From Pseudooceanicola endophyticus (lineage in GTDB: Bacteria > Pseudomonadota > Alphaproteobacteria > Rhodobacterales > Rhodobacteraceae), in NCBI RefSeq assembly GCF_018760365.1, contig NZ_JAHIAB010000001.1, positions 327,813-391,812 on the forward strand: a stretch of 64,000 nt of DNA, written 5' to 3'. The notes beneath the pieces were generated by a model, which saw only the letters and a program-made list of their open reading frames with translations, was not told where the DNA came from and did not search any database. The position numbers and the translations under genes were made by a program. Numbering within the stretch: the stretch's first letter is position 1; each line of letters opens with the position of its first letter. Shown here piece after piece: positions 26,949 to 37,370 of the stretch.

Positions 26949-28820
26949 ATGAGCAAGTCCAGCGACAACCCCGCAGATCCGTTCAAGAAGGCGCTCGCCG
27001 AGGCCACGAAGGTCATGGCGAATGATCATGATCTGAACGTGCAATACACGGTCGATCCCTCGGGCAAGATGGGCGACATGGTCCGCCTGCCCCAGATCAG
27101 CCGCCGCCTGACCAAGGACGAGGTGCTGCTGGCTCGCGGCACCGCGGACGCTCTGGCGCTGCATCACAAGTATCACGACGCCGGCACCCATGCCCGCTTC
27201 GCCCCGCCCGGCCAGTTGGCCCGCGACATCTACGAGGCGATGGAAACCGCCCGCTGCGAGGCGATGGGCGCGCGCGAGATGCCCGGCACCGCCGGCAACA
27301 TCGACCACAAGATCGCCGCCGAGGCACGGCGTGGCGGCTACGGCGGGATCAAGACCCAGGCCGAGGCCCCGCTGCCGGTGGCCGCCGGCTACCTGATCCG
27401 TCACCTTGCCACCGGGCGCCCGATGCCCGAGGGCGCGCAGAACGTGATGGACCTGTGGAAGGACTACATGCTGGACAAGGCCGGCGGCACGCTGGAGGAT
27501 CTCCAGTCGCGGCTGTCGGACCAGAAGGATTTTGCCCGCTTTGCCCGCCAGATCATCGACGATCTGGGCTATGGCGACCAGCTGGGCGAGGATCCAGACC
27601 AGGAAGACGAGGAAGCCCAGGACGACGCCGAGGAGAATGCCGACGAGCAGGAACCCGACTCGACCGGGCAGGACGATTCCGAGGAACAGCCCGAGGCCAC
27701 GCCCGACAGCTCCCAGGAGCAGCAGCAGGACCCCTCCGAGGCCCAGGTCAGCGCCGACGACATGGCCGACCAGGAAGCCACCGACGAGGCAGAGATGCCC
27801 GAGGGCGAGGCGCCGATGGATCCGCCGCAGCCCTCTCCGGCTTCCGAGGCCGATCCGAACTACAAGGTCTACGTCTCTGATTTCGACGAGGAGGTTCTGG
27901 CCCAGGACCTGGCGGATCCGGCGGAACTGGAGCGCCTGCGGGCCTATCTGGATCAGCAGCTCGACCCGCTGAAGGGCGCCGTGGGGCGGCTGGCCAACAA
28001 GCTGCAACGCCGGCTTCAGGCCCAGCAGAACCGCAGCTGGGACTTCGACAAGGAAGAGGGCGTGCTGGATGCCGGGCGCCTGGCGCGCGTGGTGGCCAAC
28101 CCGACGACGCCGCTGTCGTTCAAGGTCGAGAAGGACATGGAGTTCCGCGACACCGTGGTGACGCTGCTTCTGGACAACTCGGGCTCGATGCGCGGCCGTC
28201 CGATCAGCATTGCCGCGATCTGCGCCGACGTGCTGGCGCGGACGCTGGAACGCTGCTCGGTCAAGGTCGAGATCCTGGGCTTTACCACCCGCGCCTGGAA
28301 GGGCGGCCAGAGCCGCGAGAAATGGCTGGCCGATGGCCGTCCCGTGCAGCCCGGCCGCCTGAACGACCTGCGCCACATCATCTACAAGCAGGCCGATGCC
28401 CCCTGGCGCCGCTCGCGCGAGAACCTTGGCCTGATGATGAAGGAAGGCCTGCTGAAGGAAAACATCGACGGCGAGGCGTTGGAATGGGCGCACCGGCGCA
28501 TGATGGGCCGCCGCGAGGCGCGCAAGATCATGATGGTGATCTCGGACGGGGCGCCGGTGGATGACAGCACCCTGTCGGTGAACCCCGCCAACTTCCTTGA
28601 AAAGCACCTGCGCGACGTGATCGCCATGATCGAGAAGAAGAAGGCGGTCGAGCTGATCGCCATCGGCATCGGCCATGACGTGACCCGCTACTACCAGCGC
28701 GCCGTGACGATCACCGATGTGGACCAGCTGGCCGGCGCGATGACCGAACAGCTGGCCTCGCTTTTCGACAACGATCCGCGGGCCCGCGCCCGGATGGTGG
28801 GCATCCGCAAGGCAATGTGA
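26949..28820 (+). CDS. cobT: Cobaltochelatase subunit CobT
   Basis: 623 residues from ATG 26949; partner of CobS in the ATPase ring that serves CobN. The N-terminal domain (about 1-205) is followed by a long acidic, Gln/Asp/Glu-rich linker (about 215-310, with [16 protein letters not shown]). The C-terminal von Willebrand A domain (about 395-620) carries the MIDAS motif DNSGSMRG. Layout and length match the family. CobN is not in the window. The methyltransferase gene starts 27 bp after the stop. This is not the unrelated CobT phosphoribosyltransferase. Confidence 0.95.
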   Translation: MSKSSDNPADPFKKALAEATKVMANDHDLNVQYTVDPSGKMGDMVRLPQISRRLTKDEVLLARGTADALALHHKYHDAGTHARFAPPGQLARDIYEAMETARCEAMGAREMPGTAGNIDHKIAAEARRGGYGGIKTQAEAPLPVAAGYLIRHLATGRPMPEGAQNVMDLWKDYMLDKAGGTLEDLQSRLSDQKDFARFARQIIDDLGYGDQLGEDPDQEDEEAQDDAEENADEQEPDSTGQDDSEEQPEATPDSSQEQQQDPSEAQVSADDMADQEATDEAEMPEGEAPMDPPQPSPASEADPNYKVYVSDFDEEVLAQDLADPAELERLRAYLDQQLDPLKGAVGRLANKLQRRLQAQQNRSWDFDKEEGVLDAGRLARVVANPTTPLSFKVEKDMEFRDTVVTLLLDNSGSMRGRPISIAAICADVLARTLERCSVKVEILGFTTRAWKGGQSREKWLADGRPVQPGRLNDLRHIIYKQADAPWRRSRENLGLMMKEGLLKENIDGEALEWAHRRMMGRREARKIMMVISDGAPVDDSTLSVNPANFLEKHLRDVIAMIEKKKAVELIAIGIGHDVTRYYQRAVTITDVDQLAGAMTEQLASLFDNDPRARARMVGIRKAM

Positions 28821-28847
28821 GGACCGGGCGGCAGGAGGGCCGCGGGA

Positions 28848-29504
28848 ATGGCAGAGAAGGACAGCAATCTCGACGCCGCCCGCGCCTTCGTGGATTTCGG
28901 CATGGCGGAGCAGGCCGCCGGGCGGCGTGAAAGCGCCTCCGGCCCCGGGTCGGCGCTTGAGGCCGCCCGCCCGACGCTGGAGATGCTGGCGCGGGTGATC
29001 CCCGAACAGGGCATCACCTCGGTGCTGGACCTGGGCTGCGGCGACTGGAACTGGATGCGCCACCTCGGCCTTCCGCATGTTGGCGGCCAGCGCCTGCGCT
29101 ACACCGGCTGGGAGGCCAGCGAGGCCCTTGTCAGCCAGCTTCAGGACCAGTTCGCCACCCCCGAGATCCGCTTCCGCCTGGGCGATCTGACCACCGAGCC
29201 CTTCCCCCAGACCGATCTGGTCATCCTGCGCGACGTGCTGTTCCACCTGCCCCAGGACATGGCGCTGCGCGTGCTGGCCCGGCTGCGCCGCACCACCCGC
29301 TTCCTGATCACCACCAGCTTCCTCGGGATGCCTGAAAACGAAGGCCTGAATGCCTATCTGACCATCGAGGGCTGGGGCTTTTACCCGATCAACCTGGCGC
29401 AACCGCCCTTCTCCCTCGCCCCCTTCCTGCTGGAAGCCCGGGCCGAGCCCCTCTGTTCGGCCCGGGGCCAGCCGCGCTTCGTCTGCCTGTTCCAGTTCCG
29501 CTGA
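28848..29504 (+). CDS. Class I SAM-dependent methyltransferase
   Basis: 218 residues. SAM-binding motif I is VLDLGCGDWNW near residue 61 and the motif-IV-like TDLVILRDVLFHLP is near 122-136. The rest of the Rossmann fold is regular and there are no membrane segments. Substrate is unknown. It follows cobT by 27 bp, so it may be co-transcribed, but nothing in its sequence points to a corrin methyltransferase (no CobA/CbiE-type motifs). Context link to cobalamin is weak. Confidence 0.84.
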   Translation: MAEKDSNLDAARAFVDFGMAEQAAGRRESASGPGSALEAARPTLEMLARVIPEQGITSVLDLGCGDWNWMRHLGLPHVGGQRLRYTGWEASEALVSQLQDQFATPEIRFRLGDLTTEPFPQTDLVILRDVLFHLPQDMALRVLARLRRTTRFLITTSFLGMPENEGLNAYLTIEGWGFYPINLAQPPFSLAPFLLEARAEPLCSARGQPRFVCLFQFR

Positions 29505-29550
29505 CAGGCCGCGCAGCCCGACCGACGACGACTTTCGAAAGGACCCCCCG

Positions 29551-31362
29551 ATGTTCCAGAGCTTCGAGACCTCTGCCGCGCCCGAACAGGGCCCGCCGCG
29601 CCTGGCCGCCCTTCGGGCGGAGCTGAAGAAGCGCGGGCTGGATGCCTTCCTGGTGCCCCGTGCCGATGCCCATCAGGGCGAATATGTCGCCCCCTGCGAT
29701 GAACGCCTGGCCTGGCTGACGGGCTTCACCGGCTCTGCCGGCTTCTGCCTGGTCACCGCAGAGCGTGCCGCCGTCTTCGCCGATGGCCGCTATACCGTGC
29801 AGGTGCGCGCCCAAGTCGCGCAGGAGTTCGAAAAGATCAACTGGCCCGCCACCTCGGTCGGGGACTGGGCCCGCGCCGTGCTGCCGCAGGGCGCCACCCT
29901 GGCCTACGACCCCTGGCTGCACAGCCATGCCGAGATCACCCGCCTGACCGGCCAGCTTTCGCCCGCGAAGATCCGCCTCGTGCCGGTCGAGGACAATCCG
30001 CTGGATGCGATCTGGCCCGACCGCCCCGCCCCGCCGATGGGCCCGATCGTGCCGCAGCCGCTGGAATTCGCCGGCGAACCCCATGCCGACAAATGCGCCC
30101 GCCTGGGCCGGGACATGGCCAAGCGCGGCCAGGTCGCCACGGTGCTGACCCTGCCGGATTCCATCGCCTGGCTGCTCAACATCCGTGGCTCGGACATTCC
30201 GCGCAACCCGATCCCCCATGCCTTCGCCATCCTCCATGCCGGCGGCGAGGTGACGCTGTTCGCCGAGGATGCGAAATGCGATGACCTGCTGATCGAGCAC
30301 CTGGGCCCCGGTGTCACGCTGGAATCCCCCGCCGCCTTCGGCGCCGTGCTGGAGGCCCTGGCGAAAGAGGCCAGCGGCGCGATCCGCCTTGATCCCGGCT
30401 CCTGCCCGGTCTGGGTGGAGCAGCGCCTGTCGGGCGCCGTGCTGGCCTGGGAGGGCGATCCCTGCGTGCTGCCCAAGGCCTGCAAGAACGCCGCCGAACT
30501 GGCCGGCTCGCGCGAGGCGCATCTGCGCGACGCCGCCGCCATGTGCCATTTCCTGGCCTGGTTCGACGCCGCCAACCAGCCCACCCTGACCGAGATCGAC
30601 TTGGTCACCCGGCTGGAAATCTTCCGCCGCGAGACTAACGCCCTGATGGAGATCAGCTTTGACACCATCGCCGGGGCCGGTCCGAACGGCGCCCTGCCGC
30701 ATTACCACGTCTCCCGGGACAGCAGTCGCCAGCTGGAAAACGGCCAGCTGGTGGTGCTGGACAGCGGCGGCCAGTACCTTGACGGGACCACCGACATCAC
30801 CCGCACCCTGCTGGTCGGCGACAGCGCCGGCCCCGAGGAGATCGCCGCCTATACCCGCGTCCTCAAGGGCATGATCGCGATCTCGCGGCTGCGCTTCCCG
30901 CAGGGGCTTGCCGGTCAGCACCTCGATGCGCTTGCACGCTACCCGCTGTGGCTGGCGGGGATGGATTTCGACCACGGCACCGGCCATGGCGTCGGCGCCT
31001 ATCTCTGCGTCCACGAAGGGCCGCAGCGGCTCTCGCGGATGTCCGACGTGCCGTTCCGCCCCGGCATGATCCTGTCGAACGAACCCGGCTACTACCGCGA
31101 GGGCGCCTTCGGCATCCGCACCGAGAACCTGCTCGTGGTGCAGGAGGCCCCGGATCTGCCCGGCGCCGATCCCCGCCCGATGTATGCCTTCGAAACCCTC
31201 ACCTGGGTGCCACTTGAACGCCGCTTGATTGACACCGCGCTGCTTGCCGCAGAGGAACGGGCCTGGATCGACGACTACCATGCCACATGCCGGGAAAAGG
31301 TCCGCCCGCGACTGGACGAAGTCACGGCTCTGTGGTTGGATCGCGCGACGGCCCCACTCTGA
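29551..31362 (+). CDS. M24 aminopeptidase P family protein
   Basis: 603 residues; cytoplasmic dinuclear-metal (usually Mn) peptidase that removes an N-terminal residue before proline. Two creatinase N-like domains (about 1-310) precede the pita-bread catalytic domain. Metal ligands are visible: Asp in VLDSGGQYLDGTTDITRT, His in FDHGTGHGVGAYLCVHEG, and Glu in LSNEPGYYREG and IRTENL. The C-terminal extension matches the long, eukaryotic-like aminopeptidase P form. AAAGGA lies before ATG 29551. Confidence 0.93.
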   Translation: MFQSFETSAAPEQGPPRLAALRAELKKRGLDAFLVPRADAHQGEYVAPCDERLAWLTGFTGSAGFCLVTAERAAVFADGRYTVQVRAQVAQEFEKINWPATSVGDWARAVLPQGATLAYDPWLHSHAEITRLTGQLSPAKIRLVPVEDNPLDAIWPDRPAPPMGPIVPQPLEFAGEPHADKCARLGRDMAKRGQVATVLTLPDSIAWLLNIRGSDIPRNPIPHAFAILHAGGEVTLFAEDAKCDDLLIEHLGPGVTLESPAAFGAVLEALAKEASGAIRLDPGSCPVWVEQRLSGAVLAWEGDPCVLPKACKNAAELAGSREAHLRDAAAMCHFLAWFDAANQPTLTEIDLVTRLEIFRRETNALMEISFDTIAGAGPNGALPHYHVSRDSSRQLENGQLVVLDSGGQYLDGTTDITRTLLVGDSAGPEEIAAYTRVLKGMIAISRLRFPQGLAGQHLDALARYPLWLAGMDFDHGTGHGVGAYLCVHEGPQRLSRMSDVPFRPGMILSNEPGYYREGAFGIRTENLLVVQEAPDLPGADPRPMYAFETLTWVPLERRLIDTALLAAEERAWIDDYHATCREKVRPRLDEVTALWLDRATAPL

Positions 31363-31455
31363 GACCGAAACCACAATCGCCCGCCCCGCGAGGGGCGGAG
31401 CGATGTTCCGCTGTTTGACATATGCATGACACAAAGGCGGGACAGAAAGGAGACC

Positions 31456-31815
31456 ATGACAGGAACCCAATTCATGACCGACCTCTCGATCCGTGCCGCC
31501 GCCGGCACCTGGAGCGTGCGCGCCGGCGGTGCCGTGATCGCCGAAAGCCGCGCTGCCCTTGAACTGACCGAGGGCAATCTGCCCGACGTGATCTACTTCC
31601 CCCGCGAAGACGTCGCCATGGCCTTCCTGGATCCGGGCAGCCGCACCGGCCAGTCCGATGCCAAGGGCGAGGCGACCTTCTTCTCCATCGTGACGAAAAG
31701 CACGACGCTGCAGAACGCCGCCTATTCCTACGAGGCCCCGCAGCCCGGCTGCGAACGCCTGGCCGGCCACATCGCCTTCTACGCGACCGACCTGGTCAAG
31801 ATCGAACGCATCTGA
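31456..31815 (+). CDS. DUF427 domain protein
   Basis: 119 residues from ATG 31456 (AAAGGAG site). DUF427 hallmarks: a WSVRAGGAVIAESRAAL strand pair near 17-33, YFPREDV near 49 and the C-terminal AFYATDLVKIE. Proteins of this family form a small beta-fold of unknown function. It is 93 bp downstream of the aminopeptidase gene. A copy of the intergenic repeat follows the stop. Confidence 0.84.
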   Translation: MTGTQFMTDLSIRAAAGTWSVRAGGAVIAESRAALELTEGNLPDVIYFPREDVAMAFLDPGSRTGQSDAKGEATFFSIVTKSTTLQNAAYSYEAPQPGCERLAGHIAFYATDLVKIERI

Positions 31816-31837
31816 CCGGAAGGGGTGCCCCCGCCCC

Positions 31838-31870
31838 TTTCATCTTTCCGAAAATATGCCCGCCGGAGGC
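31838..31870 (+). repeat. Short intergenic repeat, copy 5
   Basis: TTTCATCTTTCCGAAAATAT then GCCCGCCGGAGGC, 22 bp after the DUF427 stop and 26 bp before the stop of the converging ClC gene. Nearly identical to copy 1. Confidence 0.85.
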
Positions 31871-31896
31871 TCCGCCGCGCAAGCGGCGGACCCGCC

Positions 31897-33597
31897 TCAG
31901 CTGTGCTCTTCCGCCGCCGTCGCGGCCAGCGCCTGGCTATAGGCGCGCAGCGCATCCACGTAGCGCACCGAACCGACGATCTTCGCCTCCTGCGCGGCCC
32001 CCGTGATCACCGGCAGCACCGTGGCCCCGCCATCCTCGCGCGTGCCTTCCGCCTCGAAGGCGGCAAAGACCGCTTCCAGCCGCGCATTCACGTCGATCAC
32101 CCGGCCCTCCTCCCGCAGCGCCTCCAGCCCCGCCATGGCCGGGAAGCAGGCCTCTTCGGGCAGCTGCATCACGGCGCGCAGCGGGATCATGTCCATCAGG
32201 TATTCCTGCGGCCCCCGCGCCAGGTGCACGCCGCGCTTCTCGAGCTGGGTCAGGAAGAAACTGCGGTCCACCAGCTTCGACCCGATCGCGGTCGAGATCG
32301 ACACCGTCACCATCACGTTCAGCGCCACCGCCCAGTCGCCGGTCAGTTCGAAGACGATCAGCGTGGTCGAGATCGGCGCGCCCAGCACCGCCGCCGCGAC
32401 GCCCCCCAGCCCCGCCAGCGCATAAAGCGTCGGAGAGCCCGAGATCTCGGGGAAGACCGAGGTCGCGATCAGCCCGAAGGCCAGCCCGGTCAGCGCCCCC
32501 ATCATCATCGACGGAGAGAAGATGCCGCCCCCCATGCGCCCACCCAGGGTGATCGCCACGGCGACCGCCTTGACCACAGCAAACAGGATCGCCGCCTTCA
32601 GGTCCAGATCGCCCGACAGCGCCCGCACGGTGGTCTCGTAGCCGACGCCGATGACATGGGGGAAGAAGATCGCGATGACGCCCAGCAGGGCGCCGGCCAC
32701 CGTCGGGCGCAGCCAGCGCGGCATCCCGGTGCGCGCCTGCACCCGCGCCGCCACCTTGTCGGCCAGGAAGACCGAGCGCATCAGCGCCCCCGCCACCACG
32801 CCGCAGACCGCGCCCAGCAGCAGGAAGGCCGGCAGTTCCTCGTAGAATTGCAACAGAGAGGCGGTGGGCAGCACGAACTCGGTCACGTCGCCGAATTCCC
32901 ACCGCGCCAGCACCGCACCGGCCACCGAGGCGATGGTGATCGGGGCGAAGGCATGGATGGCGAAGTGGCGCAGCACAACCTCCATGGCGAACAGCGCCCC
33001 CGAGATCGGCGCGTTGAACGAGGCCGAGACGGCAGCAGCCACCGCGCAGCCCAGCAGGTCGCGCCCGGTCAGACCGTCGGCGCGCAGCCGCGTCAGCACC
33101 CAGCTCGACATCACGGCGGCCATGTGCACCGCCGGCCCCTCGCGCCCGGAAGAGCCGCCCAGCCCCAGCGTCAGCAGCGAGGCCAGCGCCGAGGCGACGC
33201 CCGCCTTGCCCTCGACCCGGCCATTGTTGACGGCGGCGCCCTCGATCACGTCGGCGACCGAACGCGCCCGGCCATCGGGGGTGAAGAAATGCAGGATCAG
33301 CCCGACGATCAGCCCGCCCAGGATCGGGATGCACAGGATCAGGTACCAGGGCAGCTCGCCCGCGAAGGTATGGACGCGGTGGACGTCCTCGACCCCGTAG
33401 GCCAGGCGTTGCAGGAAGGCGATGGCCTTGCGGAACAGCAGCGTCGCGCCGCCGGCGGCAAAGCCGATGCCGAGGGCGATCACCCAGAACTGCATCTGGT
33501 TCGGCCCCCGGGTCCGCATCAGGTGCCACCAGGCGCGCAAGGCGCCCCCACCCGCCGCCCAGAATGTGGCGACCAGGTTGCGGCGTCCGTCTGCCAT
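31897..33597 (-). CDS. ClC family chloride channel/antiporter with CBS region
   Basis: 566 residues. The ClC membrane domain (about 30-450) has the GREGP motif (SSGREGPAVHM, gating Glu) and GGGIFSPSMMMG (GxFxP). The GSGIP motif is replaced by an atypical VADVIEGAAV segment. The C-terminal 110 residues resemble a degenerate CBS module, ending in an acidic EEHS tail. Predicted to move chloride, perhaps in exchange for protons, across the inner membrane. It lies on the same strand as, and downstream of, recN with a 117-bp gap. Confidence 0.91.
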   Translation of the reverse strand: MADGRRNLVATFWAAGGGALRAWWHLMRTRGPNQMQFWVIALGIGFAAGGATLLFRKAIAFLQRLAYGVEDVHRVHTFAGELPWYLILCIPILGGLIVGLILHFFTPDGRARSVADVIEGAAVNNGRVEGKAGVASALASLLTLGLGGSSGREGPAVHMAAVMSSWVLTRLRADGLTGRDLLGCAVAAAVSASFNAPISGALFAMEVVLRHFAIHAFAPITIASVAGAVLARWEFGDVTEFVLPTASLLQFYEELPAFLLLGAVCGVVAGALMRSVFLADKVAARVQARTGMPRWLRPTVAGALLGVIAIFFPHVIGVGYETTVRALSGDLDLKAAILFAVVKAVAVAITLGGRMGGGIFSPSMMMGALTGLAFGLIATSVFPEISGSPTLYALAGLGGVAAAVLGAPISTTLIVFELTGDWAVALNVMVTVSISTAIGSKLVDRSFFLTQLEKRGVHLARGPQEYLMDMIPLRAVMQLPEEACFPAMAGLEALREEGRVIDVNARLEAVFAAFEAEGTREDGGATVLPVITGAAQEAKIVGSVRYVDALRAYSQALAATAAEEHS

Positions 33598-33714
33598 GGG
33601 GGCTCTCCGGGGGTTGTGGCGGGTTCGCCCCGTCTTAGGACAGCCGTCCGCTCGGGGAAAGGCCCCCTGCCCGAAGCCGGGCAGGGTTGCGGCCCCCGGG
33701 TGACACCGGCGGGC

Positions 33715-35373
33715 TCACTCTGCCGTGATCAGCCGCCGCGCGGCGGCGCGGGCCTCTTCGGTGATCGCATCGCCCGAGATCATACGGGCCAGTTCATCGA
33801 CCCGCTGGTCCATCGACAGCGACCGCACGGTGGAAAGCGTCTTGCCGCCTTCCACGCGTTTGGACACCTGCCAGTGATGCGCCCCGCGCGCCGCCACCTG
33901 CGGCGAGTGCGTGACCACCAGAACCTGCCCCTGCCCCGCCAGATCGGCCAGCCTGCGGCCCACCGCATCGGCGGTGGCACCGCCGACGCCGCGGTCGATC
34001 TCGTCGAAGATCATCGTCATGGAAGAGGCATCGCGGGTCAGGCAGACCTTCAGCGCCAGCAGGAAGCGCGACAGCTCCCCGCCCGAGGCGATCTTGGCCA
34101 GCGGCCCCGAGGGCGCCCCGGGGTTGGTCGCCACGGTGAAGGAGACCTCGTCGCGCCCCTCCGGCCCCGGCTCTGCCGGGTCGACCAGCGTGGTGAAACG
34201 GGCGCGCTCCATCTTCAGCGGCGCCAGCTCGGCCTCCACGGCCATGTCCAGTTGCAACGCCGAGGTCCGCCGCGCGGCGGTCAGACGGCCCGCGACCTCG
34301 GCATAGGCGGCATCGGCCTGACGCGCGGCGCGCTCCAGCTCCTCGATCTGCGCCTCGCCGCTGTCGATGGCATCCAGACGGGTGCGCATGTCGCTGGCCA
34401 GCGTCGCCAGCTCGTCGGCCAGAACGCCGTGCTTGCGGGCCAGACCGCGCAGCGCGAACAGCCGCTCCTCGGTCGCCTCAAGCTCGAAGGGATCGAAATC
34501 CAGCGCCTCAAGGCAGCGCTCGACGCCATCCACGGCTTCGCCCAGCTCGTTCATGGCACGGACCAGCGCCGCGATGGGCGCATCAAGCTGCCCCGAGGTA
34601 CCCTCGGCCGCGCCATCCAGCCAGCGCGAAGCATCGCCCATCGCACCCTCGGCCCCGTCGTTGCCAAGTGCCTGAAGGGCGCGGGAAATATCCTCGCGGA
34701 CCCGCTCGGCGCCCTGCATCATGCGGCGTTTCGCGTCCAGCTCGGCCTCTTCGCCGGGCAGGGGCGCCAGCTTGTCGAGTTCGGTCATGGAATGGCGCAG
34801 GAATTCCTCTTCCTCGCCGGCGCGTTGCAGCGCGGCGCGGGCGGCATCCAGCTGCTTTTCGGCGGCGGTGCGGGCGCGCCAGGCATCGCGCACCTCCTGC
34901 TTGAGGGCGGCAAGCTCTCCGAAGGCATCCAGGATGGCGCGGTGCCCCGAGGCGTTCAGCAGGCCCCGGTCGTCATGCTGGCCATGCAGCTCGACCAGCG
35001 TGTCCGAGAGCCGCCGCAGCACCTCTCCGGAGGCGCGGCGGTCGTTGATCCAGGCGGTCTTGCGACCGTCGCGGGCATTGACCCGGCGCAGGATCAGCTC
35101 TGCCCCGCCGGGCAGCCCGGCATCTTCGAGGACCTGATGGGCGGGATGGCCTTCGGGCAGGTCGAACCAGGCGGTGACCTCGCCCTGGTCGGCGCCTTCG
35201 CGCACCAGGTCGGCGCGCCCGCGCCAGCCCAGCACGAAGCCCAGCGAATCCAGCAGGATGGACTTGCCCGCGCCGGTTTCCCCGGTGAGGACGTTGAGAC
35301 CCGGCCGGAAATCCAGTTCCAGCCGGTCAATGATCAGAAGGTCGCGAATGTCGAGACCACGCAGCACGGGCAT
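33715..35373 (-). CDS. recN: DNA repair protein RecN
   Basis: 552 residues; SMC-like ATPase acting at double-strand breaks. Walker A LTGETGAGKSILLDS is near residue 29, a coiled coil occupies about 160-360, the ABC signature IASGGELSRFLLALK is near 425 and Walker B MTMIFDEID near 450. The start ATG 35373 has GGAGAAT before it. It is the last gene of the large cell-division/envelope cluster, 64 bp after bamD, an order I recognise as typical for Rhodobacterales. Confidence 0.95.
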   Translation of the reverse strand: MPVLRGLDIRDLLIIDRLELDFRPGLNVLTGETGAGKSILLDSLGFVLGWRGRADLVREGADQGEVTAWFDLPEGHPAHQVLEDAGLPGGAELILRRVNARDGRKTAWINDRRASGEVLRRLSDTLVELHGQHDDRGLLNASGHRAILDAFGELAALKQEVRDAWRARTAAEKQLDAARAALQRAGEEEEFLRHSMTELDKLAPLPGEEAELDAKRRMMQGAERVREDISRALQALGNDGAEGAMGDASRWLDGAAEGTSGQLDAPIAALVRAMNELGEAVDGVERCLEALDFDPFELEATEERLFALRGLARKHGVLADELATLASDMRTRLDAIDSGEAQIEELERAARQADAAYAEVAGRLTAARRTSALQLDMAVEAELAPLKMERARFTTLVDPAEPGPEGRDEVSFTVATNPGAPSGPLAKIASGGELSRFLLALKVCLTRDASSMTMIFDEIDRGVGGATADAVGRRLADLAGQGQVLVVTHSPQVAARGAHHWQVSKRVEGGKTLSTVRSLSMDQRVDELARMISGDAITEEARAAARRLITAE

Positions 35374-35437
35374 ATTCTCCGGTCAGGGCGGCACCCGCGA
35401 AGGGTGCTTCGTGCCGGAGAATAGAACGAACCGTGAC

Positions 35438-36289
35438 CTAAAGCCACTCACCCTTAACGGTTTGGCGATAGATCGCGCTGAGCCAGTTGTTGCCCGCCGG
35501 TTTCATCTCCAGACCCTTGTCGGTCAGCAGCTTGTAGGCGTGATCATACCACTCGGAAGAGCGGAAGTTGTGGCCCAGGATGGCGCCCGCGGTCTGTGCC
35601 TCGTCGGTCAGACCCAGCGACAGATAGGCCTCCACCAGACGCTCCAGCGCCTCCGGCGTGTGCGAGGTCGTCTGGAACTGCTCGACCACGGTGCGGAAGC
35701 GGTTGATGGCGGCGGCGAAGTGATCGCGCTTGAGGTAGTAGCGCCCGACTTCCATCTCCTTGCCGGCAAGGTGATCGAAGGCCAGGTCGAACTTCATCAT
35801 CGCGGATTTCGCATAGGGGCTGCCCGGGTAACGCTCGATCACCTGGCGCAGCGCCTGCAGCGCCTGGAAGGTCAGACCCTGGTCGCGACCGACCTCGTCG
35901 ATCTGGTCGTAGTAGGACAGCGCCAGAAGGTACTGGGCATAGGCCGCATCGTCATCGCTGGGATAGAAGTCCAGGAACCGCTGGGCCGCCTGGCGGCTCT
36001 CGTCGTAGTTCTTGGCCTTGTGCTGGGCGAAGGCCTGCATGATCAGCCCGCGCTTGGCCCAGTCCGAATAGGGATAGAGGCGCTCGATCTCGGCGAAATA
36101 CTTGGCGCCGACGGCGTAGTGGTTCTTGCTGACCTCGTACTCACCGCGCTCGTAGATCTGATCGGCGGTAAAGTTCTCCATGGGGGTGTCGACGTTGTCG
36201 ATACCCGGCGTCTTGTCCGTGCATGCCCCAAGAGACATGGCCAACAGGACCGCACCGGTCAGCCCCGATCGAAACCCGAAGCCTGTCAT
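35438..36289 (-). CDS. bamD: Outer membrane protein assembly factor BamD
   Basis: 283 residues from ATG 36289 (AAGGGG site about 9 bases upstream; a GTG four codons earlier overlaps that site). The lipoprotein signal ends in lipobox LGAC (Cys about 23). TPR repeats fill 45-260, with ADQIYERGEYEVSKN, GLIMQAFAQHKAKNYDES and similar helical pairs. It is the essential lipoprotein of the BAM complex, facing the periplasm from the outer membrane. It lies between lpxC and recN, consistent with an envelope-assembly operon. Confidence 0.94.
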   Translation of the reverse strand: MTGFGFRSGLTGAVLLAMSLGACTDKTPGIDNVDTPMENFTADQIYERGEYEVSKNHYAVGAKYFAEIERLYPYSDWAKRGLIMQAFAQHKAKNYDESRQAAQRFLDFYPSDDDAAYAQYLLALSYYDQIDEVGRDQGLTFQALQALRQVIERYPGSPYAKSAMMKFDLAFDHLAGKEMEVGRYYLKRDHFAAAINRFRTVVEQFQTTSHTPEALERLVEAYLSLGLTDEAQTAGAILGHNFRSSEWYDHAYKLLTDKGLEMKPAGNNWLSAIYRQTVKGEWL

Positions 36290-36449
36290 GCGTGCTCTCA
36301 CCCCTTGTGATCTTGCCTGCGCGGTCAGGTTTCCCCGCGACCGCCCGCCGGTCCTAGCACAGATATTTCCGGGGCAAAACGTCTTAACGACCGCCCCACC
36401 TCACGAGGGCGGCAGAGTGCCGCCCATCCCGAAGCCCGCGGGTCAGCTG

Positions 36450-37370
36450 TTACGCGACGGCCGGAATTTCGTCCGACGTGACACCGGCGCCGGGCAGCAG
36501 GGCGGCCTGGGCACGGTCGATGGTCACGTAGCGATAGTTCGCCGGATCGGCGAAAAGCGCCCGCAGCAGCGTGTTGGTCAGCGAGTGACCGGCGCGGATC
36601 CCTTCGTAGCGGCCCAGGATCGGGGCACCCGCCATGTAGAGATCGCCAAGCGCGTCCAGCATCTTGTGGCGCACCGGCTCGTCCGAATGGCGCAGGCCGC
36701 CGGGGGTCAGGATCTGATCGCCGTCGACGACCACGGCATTCTCCAGCGTGCCGCCCAGGGCCAGGCCCTGCTCGCGCAGCGCGTCGACTTCCCAGTTGCG
36801 GCAGAAGGTGCGGCTGTCGCAGAGCTCGCGCACGAAGGCGCCGTTCTTCATGGTCAGGGTGCGGGTCTGATGCCCGATGGCGGCCTCGTCGAAGTCGATC
36901 TCGAAGGCGATCTCCAGCATCGGGGCGGGCTTCAGCCGCGCCGTCGCCTGGCCGTTCGACACCTCGACCTCGCGCAGGATCTCGATCGCCTGATGCGGGG
37001 CGTGCTGTGCGGCAAGGCCACGGGCCAGAATGCCGCGCACGAAGGGGGCCGAAGAGCCGTCGAGGATCGGAACCTCGGGGCCGTCGATCTCCAGCAGGGC
37101 GTTGGAGATGCCGCAGCCCGAAAGTGCGGCCATGACATGTTCGACGGTCGAGACGGAGGCGCCGGCGGCATTGACCAGACGGGTGCACAGCGGCGTGCGC
37201 TCCACCAGGTCCCAGCGGGCGGGCAGCAGCGAATCCCCAAGGGCGATGTCGGTCCGGCGGAAACGGATCCCGGTCCCAGGGGCAGCGGGGCGGATCGTCA
37301 GGTTGGCCGGAAGACCGGAGTGCAGACCGGTCCCGTTGAACGTCACAGGCGCCTTGATCGTATGTTGCAT
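36450..37370 (-). CDS. lpxC: UDP-3-O-acyl-N-acetylglucosamine deacetylase
   Basis: 306 residues from ATG 37370; committed step of lipid A synthesis, a zinc amidase. Seen: the N-terminal MQHTIKAPVTFNGTGLHSG, the zinc motif TVEHVMAALSGCGISN near 76, and the C-terminal HKMLDALGDLYMAG segment with its catalytic His near 230, then AGHSLTNTLLRAL. An in-frame ATG five codons upstream is possible. Followed by bamD (160 bp) and preceded by 373 bp of non-coding DNA after ftsZ. Confidence 0.95.
   Translation of the reverse strand: MQHTIKAPVTFNGTGLHSGLPANLTIRPAAPGTGIRFRRTDIALGDSLLPARWDLVERTPLCTRLVNAAGASVSTVEHVMAALSGCGISNALLEIDGPEVPILDGSSAPFVRGILARGLAAQHAPHQAIEILREVEVSNGQATARLKPAPMLEIAFEIDFDEAAIGHQTRTLTMKNGAFVRELCDSRTFCRNWEVDALREQGLALGGTLENAVVVDGDQILTPGGLRHSDEPVRHKMLDALGDLYMAGAPILGRYEGIRAGHSLTNTLLRALFADPANYRYVTIDRAQAALLPGAGVTSDEIPAVA

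Noticed and set aside
31825-35424. A 1199-codon + strand open frame opposite the ClC and recN genes
   Set aside because: Composition is repetitive Arg/Gln/His/Gly with no recognisable domain, and it crosses a stop-rich intergenic repeat and two genes with full family motifs on the - strand.
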